A stretch of DNA of 64,000 nt from DATBJJ01 sp036556425 (GCA_036556425.1 DATBJJ010000103.1:1-64000); one strand, 5' to 3'. Shown: positions 33,057 through 41,890, counted from the first letter of the stretch. Program-made: numbers and translations. The notes: a model not told the origin generated them from the sequence alone.

Positions 33057-34007
33057 TCAGAAGACGAACCACCACACGATCGCGGCAAGAGAGATCACGA
33101 TCACCGCGGCAATCCAACCGCTCGACGATTTCTTCGCGGCGACTGGAATCAACTCGGTCGGCGCCGCATGGCCGCTGCGGACATCGAGCGCGTTCGCGAC
33201 GCGCCTGAGCTCCGAGGACACCGACAGGGCGTCCTGAGGCCGTCCCTCGATCGACTTCGACAACGCGCGCGTGACGAGCGCACCCAGGTCAGGAGGAATG
33301 GACGAGGACAGACCCGGCGCGGGCATGCGGATCACATTCGTGACCGTGGCGGCCGGCGTGTCGCCTCTGAACGGCGGTCGACCGCTCAACATCTCGTGCA
33401 GCACGGCGCCGAGCGAGAACACGTCGCTGCGCGCGTCGATCGCGCTGCCGATGGCCTGTTCCGGCGACAGATAGGCGGCCACGCCGACCGGATCGGCTCC
33501 CAGCCCGTCCTTCGTCGACGCCGACGCGCGCGCGCGGCCGCCGGTCGTCCAGCGCGTGAGGCCGAAATTGAGGATCTTCACGCTGCCCTTCGGCGTGACG
33601 ACAACGTTCTCCGGACGCAAATCGCCGTGCACGAGCCCGCGCGAATGGCCCTCCGCCAGCGCGTCGGCGATCTGCGCCGCGATTTCGACGGCGCGCCGCG
33701 CGTTCACGGCGCGGCCGCCCATCTCGTCATGCAGCGAGGGGCCTGCCGCGAACTCGTACGCGAGATAGCACCGGCCGTCCTGTTCGACGACGTCGAAGAG
33801 CGTGGCGATGTTGGGATGATTCAGCGCCATGGCCGCGCGGGCGTCGGCGAGAAAGCGCGATCGATCCTCGGGCGCGTGGATCAGATCCGCCGGCGGCTGC
33901 ATCAGCGCGACGGTGCGCCCCACTTTCAAATCGCGCGCTCTGAACACCTCGCCGAGCGCGCCCGTGCCGAGGCGCTCGAGGATGTTGTAGTGCGCGATGG
34001 CCTGCAT
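33057..34007 (-). CDS. Serine/threonine protein kinase-like protein, probable pseudokinase, C-terminal membrane anchor
   Basis: 316 residues. The kinase fold runs from IAHYNILERLGTGALGEVFRARDLKVG to about residue 270. Key residues are altered: where VAxK is expected the text reads TVALMQPP, so the ATP-anchoring Lys is missing; HRDLKPEN reads HGDLRPENVVV; and DFG reads NFG (KILNFGLTRW), losing the Mg-binding Asp. YLSPEQAIG and RSDVFSLGAVLHEMLSG are normal. A C-terminal helix (WIAAVIVISLAAIVWWFVF) anchors it. The start ATG 34007 gives the standard kinase N terminus. A scaffold or sensing role is likely. Confidence 0.85.
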   Translation of the reverse strand: MQAIAHYNILERLGTGALGEVFRARDLKVGRTVALMQPPADLIHAPEDRSRFLADARAAMALNHPNIATLFDVVEQDGRCYLAYEFAAGPSLHDEMGGRAVNARRAVEIAAQIADALAEGHSRGLVHGDLRPENVVVTPKGSVKILNFGLTRWTTGGRARASASTKDGLGADPVGVAAYLSPEQAIGSAIDARSDVFSLGAVLHEMLSGRPPFRGDTPAATVTNVIRMPAPGLSSSIPPDLGALVTRALSKSIEGRPQDALSVSSELRRVANALDVRSGHAAPTELIPVAAKKSSSGWIAAVIVISLAAIVWWFVF

Positions 34008-34024
34008 GGTGGAATCCGATCCTC

Positions 34025-34771
34025 TCACGCCTTCTGCGGCCGTGATGGTCGGATTTCGATCCGGCTCGGAAGGCTGCGCTGCGGGAACGTGACCAGATCG
34101 ACGACGAGATCCGCGATGTCTTCCGGCGCGATCTTCCAGGCGGCCTCGCCGCTCGCGCCGCGTCCGCTGAAGCCGGTCGCGACGGATCCGGGCATGATGT
34201 AGCTGACGCGGATGTTGTCGTACCGGACCTCCTGCATCAACGCTTCGCTGAACGCGTTCAGGCCCGCCTTCGACGCGCAGTACGCGGCGCCGCCGACGAA
34301 CGGATTCTTCCCGGCCAGGCTGCTGATATTGATGATCCAGCCGCCGCCCCGCTTGCGGAGCTGCGGGATCGCGGCGCGCGAACAATAGAACACGCCGCTC
34401 AGATTCGTGTCGATCACCTGGCGCCACGCCTCGAGCGACATCTCCGCAACGTGCGCGAACTGCCCGACGCCCGCATTGTTCACGAGGACGTCGAGGCCGC
34501 CGAACTTCTGCGCCGTGGTGTCGATCGCGCGCGCGGCCTGATCGGGATCGGTGACGTCGGCGCGCAGCGCGAGAATCTTGTTCGACGAGGCGGCCGCGGC
34601 GTCGAGCTGTTTCTGATCGCGTCCCGTGAGCGCGACGCGGGCGCCGCGCGAGGCGAGCGCTTTGACGATCGCGAGGCCGATGCCGCGCGATCCGCCCGTC
34701 ACCAGCGCGACGGTCGATCCAAGATCGTTCGATGCGGCACTGCCGCCGGAGGTTGGTGACGCCGTACCCAT
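34025..34771 (-). CDS. Short-chain dehydrogenase/reductase
   Basis: 248 residues. TGGSRGIGLAIVKAL is the NAD(P) motif TGxxxGxG, NNAG is present, and the catalytic Ser-Tyr-Lys is in NISSLAGKNPFVGGAAYCASKAG. Arg in ALTGRD after beta-2 suggests NADPH. It reduces or oxidises an unknown carbonyl/alcohol substrate. TATTCT six bases before the ATG suggests a leaderless mRNA, divergent from the malate-dehydrogenase-like gene. The pseudokinase gene follows after 17 bases. Confidence 0.9.
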   Translation of the reverse strand: MGTASPTSGGSAASNDLGSTVALVTGGSRGIGLAIVKALASRGARVALTGRDQKQLDAAAASSNKILALRADVTDPDQAARAIDTTAQKFGGLDVLVNNAGVGQFAHVAEMSLEAWRQVIDTNLSGVFYCSRAAIPQLRKRGGGWIINISSLAGKNPFVGGAAYCASKAGLNAFSEALMQEVRYDNIRVSYIMPGSVATGFSGRGASGEAAWKIAPEDIADLVVDLVTFPQRSLPSRIEIRPSRPQKA

Positions 34772-34776
34772 GACAT

Positions 34777-34783
34777 TAGAATA
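34777..34783. promoter_or_regulatory. Overlapping divergent -10 boxes
   Basis: On the minus strand TATTCT (34783-34778) lies six bases before the SDR ATG. On the plus strand TAGAAT (34777-34782) lies eleven bases before the GTG of the malate-dehydrogenase-like gene. Only 22 bases separate the two genes, so the promoters must share this site. Confidence 0.4.
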
Positions 34784-34793
34784 GTCGAGTCCT

Positions 34794-35660
34794 GTGGGAT
34801 TCATTGCAATCGTCGGAGGCGGCGCGCTCGGCGGCGCGCTCGCGCACACGCTTGCCGTGCGCGATCGCGCGCGCGAAGTGCGGCTCGTCGACGGCGCGGG
34901 AACGCCGCCGGGATCGATCGCGCGCGGCAAAGCGCTCGACATACTCCAGTCGTCGCCGGTCGACGGCTTCAGCGCAAGAGTAACGGCGGCGGAATCCGTC
35001 GAATCCGCGGTCGGCGCCGACGTCGTCGTGCTCGCGGACTCCGCGGCGAACACCGGCGAGCACACCGGCGAAAACGGCCTGGCGATGCTGCGTCATCTGC
35101 AGCGCGCGGGCAGCCGCGCGCCGATCGTGTTCGCCGGAACGGCGCAGACCGAGCTGATGGCGAGAGCCATCACCGAGCTGCACATGCCCCGCGCGCACGT
35201 GCTTGGATCGGCGCCGTTCGCGCTCGAGTCCGCGCTGCGCGCGATGGTCGGACTATCGATCGATGGATCCGCGGTCGAGGTCTGCCTCCGCGTCGTCGGC
35301 GTCCCGCCGCGCCACGCCGTCGTCGCGTGGGAAGAGTCGAGCGCGTTCGGCCAGCCGCTGTCGTCGCAGATGCCCGCGCATGCGATCGCGGGACTCTCCG
35401 CGCGCATTCCCGGGTTGTGGCCTCCCGGACCGTACGCGCTCGCGTCCGCCGCGGCGCGCATCGTCGAAGGCATCGCCTTCGGATCGCGGCGGCGATTCTC
35501 GTGCTTCGTCGCGAAGGAGGCAGGACCGATTCGCGCGGCGGTCGCGTCGATGCCCGTCGAGGTCGGACCACAGGGTGTGATCCGGATCCTCGAGCCGGCG
35601 CTGACGCGGCAGGAACGAACGTGGATGGAAAACGCGGTGGAGCGACAGACTTCCGGCTAA
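34794..35660 (+). CDS. Malate/lactate dehydrogenase-like protein, catalytic residues apparently lost
   Basis: 288 residues, slightly short for the family. The Rossmann start IVGGGALGGALAHTLAVRDRAREVRLVD, and GKALDILQSSPV just after it, clearly match malate dehydrogenases. However, the active-site loop that normally reads R-x-PG-M-x-R reads SAANTGEHTGENG without Arg. The LDxxR segment reads SAPFALES, and the GxHG with the proton-relay His reads VVGVPPRHAV. All three catalytic sites thus seem lost. It may be a redox-sensing or structural paralogue. The stop codon lies in a REP-like palindrome. Confidence 0.8.
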   Translation: MGFIAIVGGGALGGALAHTLAVRDRAREVRLVDGAGTPPGSIARGKALDILQSSPVDGFSARVTAAESVESAVGADVVVLADSAANTGEHTGENGLAMLRHLQRAGSRAPIVFAGTAQTELMARAITELHMPRAHVLGSAPFALESALRAMVGLSIDGSAVEVCLRVVGVPPRHAVVAWEESSAFGQPLSSQMPAHAIAGLSARIPGLWPPGPYALASAAARIVEGIAFGSRRRFSCFVAKEAGPIRAAVASMPVEVGPQGVIRILEPALTRQERTWMENAVERQTSG

Positions 35661-35667
35661 AGCCGGA
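35652..35667. repeat. REP-like perfect palindrome TCCGGCTAAAGCCGGA
   Basis: A 16-base perfect palindrome related to those at 15446 and 58001. Its central TAA is the stop codon of the malate-dehydrogenase-like gene. It lies between two convergent genes and may help end both transcripts. Confidence 0.65.
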
Positions 35668-35670
35668 CGA

Positions 35671-36285
35671 TCAATTGATCTCGCGCAAGTGCAGCAGCAC
35701 GCCGTCGGCGAAGTCGGCGAGATGCTCGCGCAGCAGCAAGCGCCCTCGATGCAGACGCGACTTCAGCGTCTGCGGCTTCACCTTCAGGACGGCGCTCGCT
35801 TCCTCGGTCGACAATCCCTGAATGTCGCGCAGAATGACGGGCACGCGATACACCTCCGGCACGTGCGTGAGCGACGCGATCAGACGCGCGCGCATCTGTC
35901 CGCGCATCACCTGATCGTCGGCGAGCGACGACCAATCGGCCGGCTCCGCCGGCGGGCGCTCGGCCTGCTCGAGCGACGTCTCCGGCGCGTGGACCTCCGT
36001 CTGCCGGCTGACGCGCGAGCTGCGCAGCCGCGACATCGCCGTGTTGAACGTTATCCGGTAAATCCAGGACGACAGTGCCGCGTCGCCGCGGAACAGAGCG
36101 ATCTTCCGATGCACTTTCATCAGGACGTCCTGGGTCACCTCTTCGGCATCTTCCCAGTTCTTGACGTAACGGAGAGCCAGTTGATGAATCCTCGGCCCGA
36201 ACGTCGCGGCGAGCTCGGCGACAGCGCCGCCATCCCCCGCCTGCATGCGGCCGATCAGCTGGCGATCCGCATCCGGTTGACGCAT
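35671..36285 (-). CDS. ECF-type RNA polymerase sigma factor
   Basis: 204 residues. Region 2 is RIHQLALRYVKNWEDAEEVTQDVLMKVHRKIALFRG followed by SSWIYRITFNTAMSRLR, and region 4 is GLSTEEASAVLKVKPQTLKSRLHRGRLLLREHL. This is a standard two-region ECF sigma factor. No anti-sigma gene (zf-HC2 type) follows, since the next gene converges on it. The ATG at 36285 has GGAGG at nine bases; a longer frame upstream lacks one. An ECF-like promoter may lie at 36307-36335. Confidence 0.9.
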   Translation of the reverse strand: MRQPDADRQLIGRMQAGDGGAVAELAATFGPRIHQLALRYVKNWEDAEEVTQDVLMKVHRKIALFRGDAALSSWIYRITFNTAMSRLRSSRVSRQTEVHAPETSLEQAERPPAEPADWSSLADDQVMRGQMRARLIASLTHVPEVYRVPVILRDIQGLSTEEASAVLKVKPQTLKSRLHRGRLLLREHLADFADGVLLHLREIN

Positions 36286-36306
36286 TTGTGGGCCTCCGTA
36301 GTCCAA

Positions 36307-36335
36307 TTGAACACCCGAACCCCGGAGGTTATTCC
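36307..36335 (-). promoter_or_regulatory. Possible ECF-type promoter of the sigma-factor gene
   Basis: On the minus strand GGAATA, 17 bases, then GTTCAA. GGAA-type -35 boxes are typical of ECF sigma factors, and the predicted start is just ahead of the GGAGG ribosome site. Autoregulation would be usual, but the match is loose. Confidence 0.3.
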
Positions 36336-36422
36336 ACACTGTTAACCAGAGCTAATCCTTTACATGATTGGACTTACGTCGACGGGCCGAGAGCCGTTGC
36401 AGGTCCGGCGGGCGAAGGGGAC

Positions 36423-37112
36423 CTAGTGATGAGCTTTTGCCGGGGCATCCGCGACCGATGTGGGCGCCCGGTCGAACAGCGCGGAGAAGGCGTCGATTGC
36501 GGCGTCCTCGACCGACTGCATCGGGATTCGCCGCCCCGTCAGCTCGTCCAGCGACGTCACTCCCTTGTCGGTGATGCCGCACGGAACGATCAGCTTGAAG
36601 TGATCGAGATCGGTGGCGACGTTGAATGCGAATCCGTGGCTCGTGATCCAGCGCGCGATCCGAACGCCAATCGCCGCGAGCTTGCGATCGCCGACCCACG
36701 CGCCGGTGAGTCCGGGCACGCGCGCGGCGGTCACGCCGAACGCGCGCGCCGTGGCGATCAACACCTCTTCGAGATCGCGAACGTAACGATGCACGTCGCA
36801 GCGATCGGGGCGGAGATCGACGATCGGATAGCCGACGAGCTGACCGGGACCGTGATAGGTGACGTCGCCGCCGCGGCCGGTCTCGAAAAGCTCGACGCCG
36901 GCCCGCGCCAGCGCCGCCGGCGCCGCGAGGACGTGCGAGCGATCGCCGCGCGACTTCACGCCGAGCGTGATCACGGGCGGATGCTGCAGCAGGAGAAGCT
37001 GATCCGGAATCCGATCGGCTTTGCGATCCTCGACGAGCTGCTTCTGAAGATCCAGCGCGTCCGCGTAGCGCACGAGCCCGAGCCGCCGAACTTCGATCGG
37101 CCTCAGAGCCAC
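36423..37112 (-). CDS. lipB: Octanoyltransferase LipB
   Basis: 229 residues. GRGGDVTYHGPGQLVGYPIVDL is the LipB signature, GDRKLAAIGVRIARWITSHGFAFNV holds the catalytic Lys, and KLIVPCGI the catalytic Cys. It moves octanoate from ACP to lipoyl domains. The GTG at 37112 overlaps the end of the E2 gene by ten bases, so lipB is made with the very enzyme complex that needs lipoate. Upstream in-frame codons belong to the E2 gene. Confidence 0.94.
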   Translation of the reverse strand: MALRPIEVRRLGLVRYADALDLQKQLVEDRKADRIPDQLLLLQHPPVITLGVKSRGDRSHVLAAPAALARAGVELFETGRGGDVTYHGPGQLVGYPIVDLRPDRCDVHRYVRDLEEVLIATARAFGVTAARVPGLTGAWVGDRKLAAIGVRIARWITSHGFAFNVATDLDHFKLIVPCGITDKGVTSLDELTGRRIPMQSVEDAAIDAFSALFDRAPTSVADAPAKAHH

Positions 37113-38404
37113 CCCTCGTCGAATCCTTCCAGCCGCTCTTTGACGAACGAGAGAAAGCGCCCGGCGCCGGCGCCGTCGATGAGCCGATGATCGTAGCCGA
37201 GCGTGAGATGGCACATCGGCCGAATCGCGATCGCGTCGTCGATCACGACCGCCCGCTTCTCGATCGCGCCGACGCCGAGGATGGCGACTTGCGGTTGATT
37301 GATCAACGGCAAGCCGTACAGCGCTCCGAAGATTCCGGGGTTCGTGATTGTGAACGTGCCGCCCTGGACCTCGTCGGGATTCAGCTTCTTCGCGCGCGCG
37401 CGCGCGGCGAGATCGTTGATCGCACGGCTCAATCCGAGCAGGTTGCGCTCGTCTGCCTTTGGAATCACCGGAACGATCAGCCCATGCTCGAGCGCGACCG
37501 CGATCCCGAGATTGATGTCCTTCTTGTAGACGATGTTGCCGCCGTCGATCGAGGCGTTGACGTCTGGGAATTGGCGAAGCGCGTCGACGATCACCTTGGC
37601 GATGAACGCCGTATACGTCAACTTCGCGCCGGCCGCCTCGTACTCCGCCTTCTTCTTCTCCCTCAGAGCGCTCACGCGTCCGAAGTTCACTTCGTACACC
37701 GAGTACACGTGAGGCGAGGTATGCGCGCTGAGCACCATGTGCTCGGCGATCTTCTTGCGCATCACGCTCATCGGCACGATCTGAACGTTCTCGCCGGGTC
37801 GATACACGGGACCGGCCGCGGGCGCCGGCGCGGACGGCTTTGCCGCGGCGCCCGGAGCCGCCGCTGGTTGCGCCGTCGCGCCGGATTCGATGTACGCGAG
37901 GATGTCGCCTTTCGTCACGCGACCGTTGATCCCCGTTCCCTGGACGTTGCGGATGTCGACGTTGTGCTCCTGCGCGATCCGCCGCACGAGCGGCGACGAT
38001 TTGTGGCGCGGCGAGTCTTCGTCTTCTCCCGCATCGGGCGCGGGCTCCGCGGACGTGGTCGCAGGAGCCGGCGCCGCAGGCGCGGCGGCTTTCGCTGGCA
38101 CCGGACGCTCCGGTTGACCCACCGCGGCTTCCGGAACAGAGGGCCCGGGCGCCGCCGCGGCTTCTCCCGCGGCGCCGATCACGGCCACGACGCTGTTGAC
38201 GGGTACTGTCTCGCCTTCCTTGACTTTGATCTCCGAGAGCCGGCCCGCCGCCGGCGACGGAATCTCGGCGTCGACCTTGTCCGTCGAGATCTCGAACAGC
38301 GGCTCGTCGCGATCGACCTGGTCGCCAACCTTCTTGATCCAGCGGACGATCGTGCCTTCCGCGATCGATTCCCCCATTTGGGGCATCACGACATTGGTGG
38401 CCAT
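37103..38404 (-). CDS. 2-oxoacid dehydrogenase E2 (dihydrolipoamide acyltransferase)
   Basis: 433 residues. One lipoyl domain at the N terminus (VVMPQMGESIAEGTIVRWIKKVGD, lipoyl Lys in STDKVDAE), a Pro/Ala linker, a peripheral subunit-binding domain (SPLVRRIAQEHNVDIRNVQGTG), a second linker, and the catalytic domain with YDHRLIDGAGAGRF (His and Asp). It is the core of the complex encoded by this operon. The exact oxoacid (pyruvate or branched-chain) cannot be read from it. Confidence 0.93.
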   Translation of the reverse strand: MATNVVMPQMGESIAEGTIVRWIKKVGDQVDRDEPLFEISTDKVDAEIPSPAAGRLSEIKVKEGETVPVNSVVAVIGAAGEAAAAPGPSVPEAAVGQPERPVPAKAAAPAAPAPATTSAEPAPDAGEDEDSPRHKSSPLVRRIAQEHNVDIRNVQGTGINGRVTKGDILAYIESGATAQPAAAPGAAAKPSAPAPAAGPVYRPGENVQIVPMSVMRKKIAEHMVLSAHTSPHVYSVYEVNFGRVSALREKKKAEYEAAGAKLTYTAFIAKVIVDALRQFPDVNASIDGGNIVYKKDINLGIAVALEHGLIVPVIPKADERNLLGLSRAINDLAARARAKKLNPDEVQGGTFTITNPGIFGALYGLPLINQPQVAILGVGAIEKRAVVIDDAIAIRPMCHLTLGYDHRLIDGAGAGRFLSFVKERLEGFDEGWL

Positions 38405-38417
38405 AGACAGTCTCTGA

Positions 38418-39392
38418 TCAGTATCTTACAAGCCTCTTGGCGGCCGACACCACGTCTTCCACTTTGGGCAGGAACGCCGCTTCGAGCGGCGGCGCGTACG
38501 GCACGGGCGTGTCGAGCGACGCGACGCGCGTTACGGGCGCGTCGAGGTATCCGAACGCCTCCTCGGCGATGATCGCCGCCAGCTCGCCGCCAATTCCTCC
38601 GGTGCGCGTGGCTTCATGCAGCAGGATCACGCGGCTCGTCTTCGAGACGGTCTCGAGGATCGCATCGCGATCGAGCGGCGCGAGGCTCCGGAGATCGACG
38701 ACCTCCGCTTGAACGCCCGCTTCGGCGAGCTGCGCGGCGGCGTCGAGCGCCGTGTGCACCATCGCGCCGAAGGTCACAATCGATACATCCGTTCCCTCGC
38801 GCCTGACGATGGCTTTCCCGAGCGGGACGACGTAATCCTCATCGGGCACGTCGTCCTTGATCCGGCGATAGAGGTACTTGTGCTCGAAATAGAGAACCGG
38901 GTCGTCGTCACGAATTGCCGCCTTCAGAAGGCCCTTCGCATCGTACGCCGTCGACGGCTCGACCATCTTCAATCCCGGTGTGTTCAAGAAGAACGATTCG
39001 GGATTGCGCGAGTGGAAGGGGCCGCCGCTCACGCCGCCGCCGCACGGCCCTCGCACGACGATCGGCACCGCCGCGCCGTTTCGATAGCGGCTCGTCGCGG
39101 CGAAGTTCGTCAGCATGTCGAAACAGCAGGCGATGAAGTCGATGAACTGAACTTCGGCGACGGGGCGCATCCCCATGTACGACGCACCGATGGCGGCGCC
39201 GACGATCGCGGTCTCCGAGATCGGCGTATCGATCACGCGCCCCTCGCCGAATCGCGCCTGCAGCCCTTCGGTGACCTTGAACGCGCCGCCGTACACGCCG
39301 ACGTCCTCTCCCAGGACGAACACGCGCTCGTCGCGCGCCATTTCGTCGAAGAGCGCCTGCCGGATTGCCTCGAGGTACGTGATGACGGCCAT
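38418..39392 (-). CDS. 2-oxoacid dehydrogenase E1 beta subunit
   Basis: 324 residues, the normal size. YLEAIRQALFDEMARDERVFVLGEDVG is the N-terminal motif with the Glu that activates thiamine diphosphate, and EATRTGGIGGELAAII lies in the C-terminal transketolase domain. It pairs with the alpha subunit encoded 21 bases upstream. This alpha2-beta2 architecture is typical of branched-chain and Gram-positive-type pyruvate dehydrogenases. Confidence 0.93.
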   Translation of the reverse strand: MAVITYLEAIRQALFDEMARDERVFVLGEDVGVYGGAFKVTEGLQARFGEGRVIDTPISETAIVGAAIGASYMGMRPVAEVQFIDFIACCFDMLTNFAATSRYRNGAAVPIVVRGPCGGGVSGGPFHSRNPESFFLNTPGLKMVEPSTAYDAKGLLKAAIRDDDPVLYFEHKYLYRRIKDDVPDEDYVVPLGKAIVRREGTDVSIVTFGAMVHTALDAAAQLAEAGVQAEVVDLRSLAPLDRDAILETVSKTSRVILLHEATRTGGIGGELAAIIAEEAFGYLDAPVTRVASLDTPVPYAPPLEAAFLPKVEDVVSAAKRLVRY

Positions 39393-39413
39393 GGCCTTCG
39401 ATCCGATCCTGAC

Positions 39414-40469
39414 CTACGGCGTCGAGAACGGCGACTTGACGAACTCGATCGCCGGCTGCGCGAAGTCGTCGCCGGCATACACGCCGCGCGACACCGTCGC
39501 GGGATCCGGCATCGGCGACTCCTCCGCCAGCCCCGCCTCTTCCGCCGCGTAGGTCTTGCACATGTCGTCGATGTCGTCGAGATCCTGCGGCGTCCCGACG
39601 GCGCGCTCGACGAGCCAATCGCGGAACCGCGTGATCGGATCCTTGCGGCTCCATTCGTCGAGCATCGCTTTCGGCACGTAGCGAGCGTCGTCGTGCTGCG
39701 CGTGCCCCTGCATGCGCATCGTGTCGACGCCGACGAGCGACGCGCCCTCGCCCGCGCGCGCGCGATCGACCATCCGCTTCGCGACGTCGTACACGGCGAG
39801 CATGTCGTTGCCGTCGACCATTTCGTGCGGAATGCCGTACGCCGCCGCGCGCTCGTCGATTCGCGCGATCGCCATCTGCTTCGCGATCGGCGTCGAGTAC
39901 GCGTATTTGTTATCTTCCGCAATGACGACGAGCGGAGCTTTCTGTACGGCGGCGAAGTTCATGCCCTCGTGAAACGCGCCGGTGCTCGTCGCGCCGTCGC
40001 CGATCCATGCCATCGCCACGAGCGGCTTTCGGATGGATCGCATGCGCGCACCCATGGCGATGCCGGCAGCCACCGGAATCGAGTCGCCCAACATGCTGAT
40101 CGGCCCGACGATGACCGGCGCCTGCGCCCCTTCTCGAGGCAGATTGACGATGTGGATGTTCAGATCGCGGCCGCGCGAGTTCGATTCCGCGCGCGCCATG
40201 TATTGCAGGAAGATCTCGCGCGGCCTGACGCCCATCGTCGTCAGCGCGCCCATGTTGCGGATCAGCGGAAGGATCGCGTCGGTCTTCTCGAGCGCATACG
40301 CCGTCGCGACCGACTCGCCTTCCTGTCCGAGGCTGCGATACAGTCCGCCGACGACCTTGCTCTGCCTGAAGAGGAGCACCAGCCGCTCTTCGATCGATCG
40401 CGCGAGGCGCGCGAAGTAGTACATCTCGAGCAGTTGATCCCGAGTCAGGCTCTCGGCAGGGCGTGTCAC
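39414..40469 (-). CDS. 2-oxoacid dehydrogenase E1 alpha subunit
   Basis: 351 residues. The thiamine diphosphate motif GDG-x(n)-NN appears as WIGDGATSTGAFHEGMNFAAVQKAPLVVIAEDNKYAYS. GLYRSLGQEGESVA near the N terminus fits the substrate-channel region. The GTG at 40469 overlaps the lpd stop (GTGA), fixing the start inside a longer open frame. It decarboxylates the 2-oxoacid together with the beta subunit. Confidence 0.93.
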   Translation of the reverse strand: MTRPAESLTRDQLLEMYYFARLARSIEERLVLLFRQSKVVGGLYRSLGQEGESVATAYALEKTDAILPLIRNMGALTTMGVRPREIFLQYMARAESNSRGRDLNIHIVNLPREGAQAPVIVGPISMLGDSIPVAAGIAMGARMRSIRKPLVAMAWIGDGATSTGAFHEGMNFAAVQKAPLVVIAEDNKYAYSTPIAKQMAIARIDERAAAYGIPHEMVDGNDMLAVYDVAKRMVDRARAGEGASLVGVDTMRMQGHAQHDDARYVPKAMLDEWSRKDPITRFRDWLVERAVGTPQDLDDIDDMCKTYAAEEAGLAEESPMPDPATVSRGVYAGDDFAQPAIEFVKSPFSTP

Positions 40470-41890
40470 GCGTGAATCGCGGCGCCATGCGTCGCGTGGG
40501 CGGCTTCGCCGACCGCCTCCGACATCGTCGGGTGCGCGTGAATGGTGCGAATCAGCTCTTCGACCGTGCACTCGAGCCGCAGCGCGAGCGCGGCTTCCGC
40601 GACGAGCTCCGTCGCGCGCGGACCGATCATGTGCACGCCGAGGATCTCGTCGTACTTCTTCTCCGCCACGATCTTCACGAAGCCTTCGATCTCGTTCGCG
40701 ATGCGGGCGCGCGCGAGGATGCCGAACTTGAACATGCCGACACGGACGTCGTAGCCTCGCTCGCGCGCCTCGCGCTCGGTGAGGCCCACGCTGCCGATCT
40801 CCGGGTCGCAATACGTGCAGCCCGGCACCTGGTCGTAGTTGATCGGACGGAACTCCTGGTTCGCGATGCGCTCCGCCAACGCGATCCCTTCAGCCGATGA
40901 AAGATGCGCGAGCTGTGGATGTCCCGGCGTGTCGAGCGTAATGACGTCGCCGATCGCGGAGATGCCCGGCACGCCGGTCTGGAATCTCTCGTCGACACGC
41001 ACGTATCCGCGCTCGAGACGCAGTCCGGCTTCCTCGGCGCCGAGGCCGTTCGTCACGGGACCGCGGCCGGTTGCCACGAGCAGGTACTCCGCCTTCAGCG
41101 TCAGCGCGCTGCCATCGGGCAGCTGCGCGGCGATCTCGACGGCGCCGCCGGCCGTCGTCGCGCCGCTGACTCTCGTGTTCGTGTGGACCTTGATTCCCTG
41201 CCGCTTGAACGACTTCTCGAGCTCGGCGGACACCGCTTCGTCTTCAACGGGCACGAGGCGCGGCAGGAGCTCGACGATCGTCACGTCGCTGCCGAAGCGG
41301 CGGAAGATCGACGCGAACTCGACACCGACGGCGCCGCTCCCGAGGATCACGATCGACGTGGGCACGTCCTTCAACCCGATCGCTTCGTCGCTCGTGATGA
41401 TCCGCTTGCGATCGATCTCGATGCCGGGCACGCTCCTCGGCTGCGACCCGGTCGCGACGATGATCTCTTTCCTCGCGGCGAGGGTTTGCTTCTCGCCGTC
41501 GGTGATCTCGACCTTGCCCTTGCCGGCGAGGCGCCCGCTGCCTTTGATCCAGTCGATCTTGTTCTTTCGGAACAGGAGCTCGACTCCGCCGGTGAGCCCT
41601 TTGACGATCTTGTCTTTCCTCGCGTGGACCTGGACCATGTCGAGGCCGATCGCGGCCTCGCCGATCGTGAGCCCCCAGTCCTTCCACTCCTGCGCGACCT
41701 TGAGCGCGTGCGCGTGCTCGAGCAGCGCCTTCGTCGGAATGCATCCCCAGTTGAGGCAGGTGCCGCCGAGCGTCGGCGCGCGCTCGACGACCGCGGTCTT
41801 CAGCCCGAGTTGAGCCGCGCGGATCGCGGCGACGTATCCGCCGGTGCCCGATCCGATCACCACCACGTCGTACGCATTCTCAGTCGCCAT
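40466..41890 (-). CDS. lpdA: Dihydrolipoyl dehydrogenase (E3)
   Basis: 474 residues. DVVVIGSGTGGYVAAIRAAQLG binds FAD, GGTCLNWGCIPTKALLEHAH is the redox disulfide motif, IVILGSGAVGVEFASIFRRFGSDVTIVE binds NAD, and the C terminus has the His-Glu pair in AHPTMSEAVGEA. It reoxidises lipoamide for the complex encoded downstream. It follows the small membrane-protein gene after 8 bases. Confidence 0.95.
   Translation of the reverse strand: MATENAYDVVVIGSGTGGYVAAIRAAQLGLKTAVVERAPTLGGTCLNWGCIPTKALLEHAHALKVAQEWKDWGLTIGEAAIGLDMVQVHARKDKIVKGLTGGVELLFRKNKIDWIKGSGRLAGKGKVEITDGEKQTLAARKEIIVATGSQPRSVPGIEIDRKRIITSDEAIGLKDVPTSIVILGSGAVGVEFASIFRRFGSDVTIVELLPRLVPVEDEAVSAELEKSFKRQGIKVHTNTRVSGATTAGGAVEIAAQLPDGSALTLKAEYLLVATGRGPVTNGLGAEEAGLRLERGYVRVDERFQTGVPGISAIGDVITLDTPGHPQLAHLSSAEGIALAERIANQEFRPINYDQVPGCTYCDPEIGSVGLTEREARERGYDVRVGMFKFGILARARIANEIEGFVKIVAEKKYDEILGVHMIGPRATELVAEAALALRLECTVEELIRTIHAHPTMSEAVGEAAHATHGAAIHA

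Noticed and set aside
38616..40475. A 619-codon plus-strand open frame opposite the E1 genes
   Set aside because: High GC leaves antisense frames open. Composition is Arg/His/Asp-rich without motifs, and the other strand encodes E1 alpha and beta.
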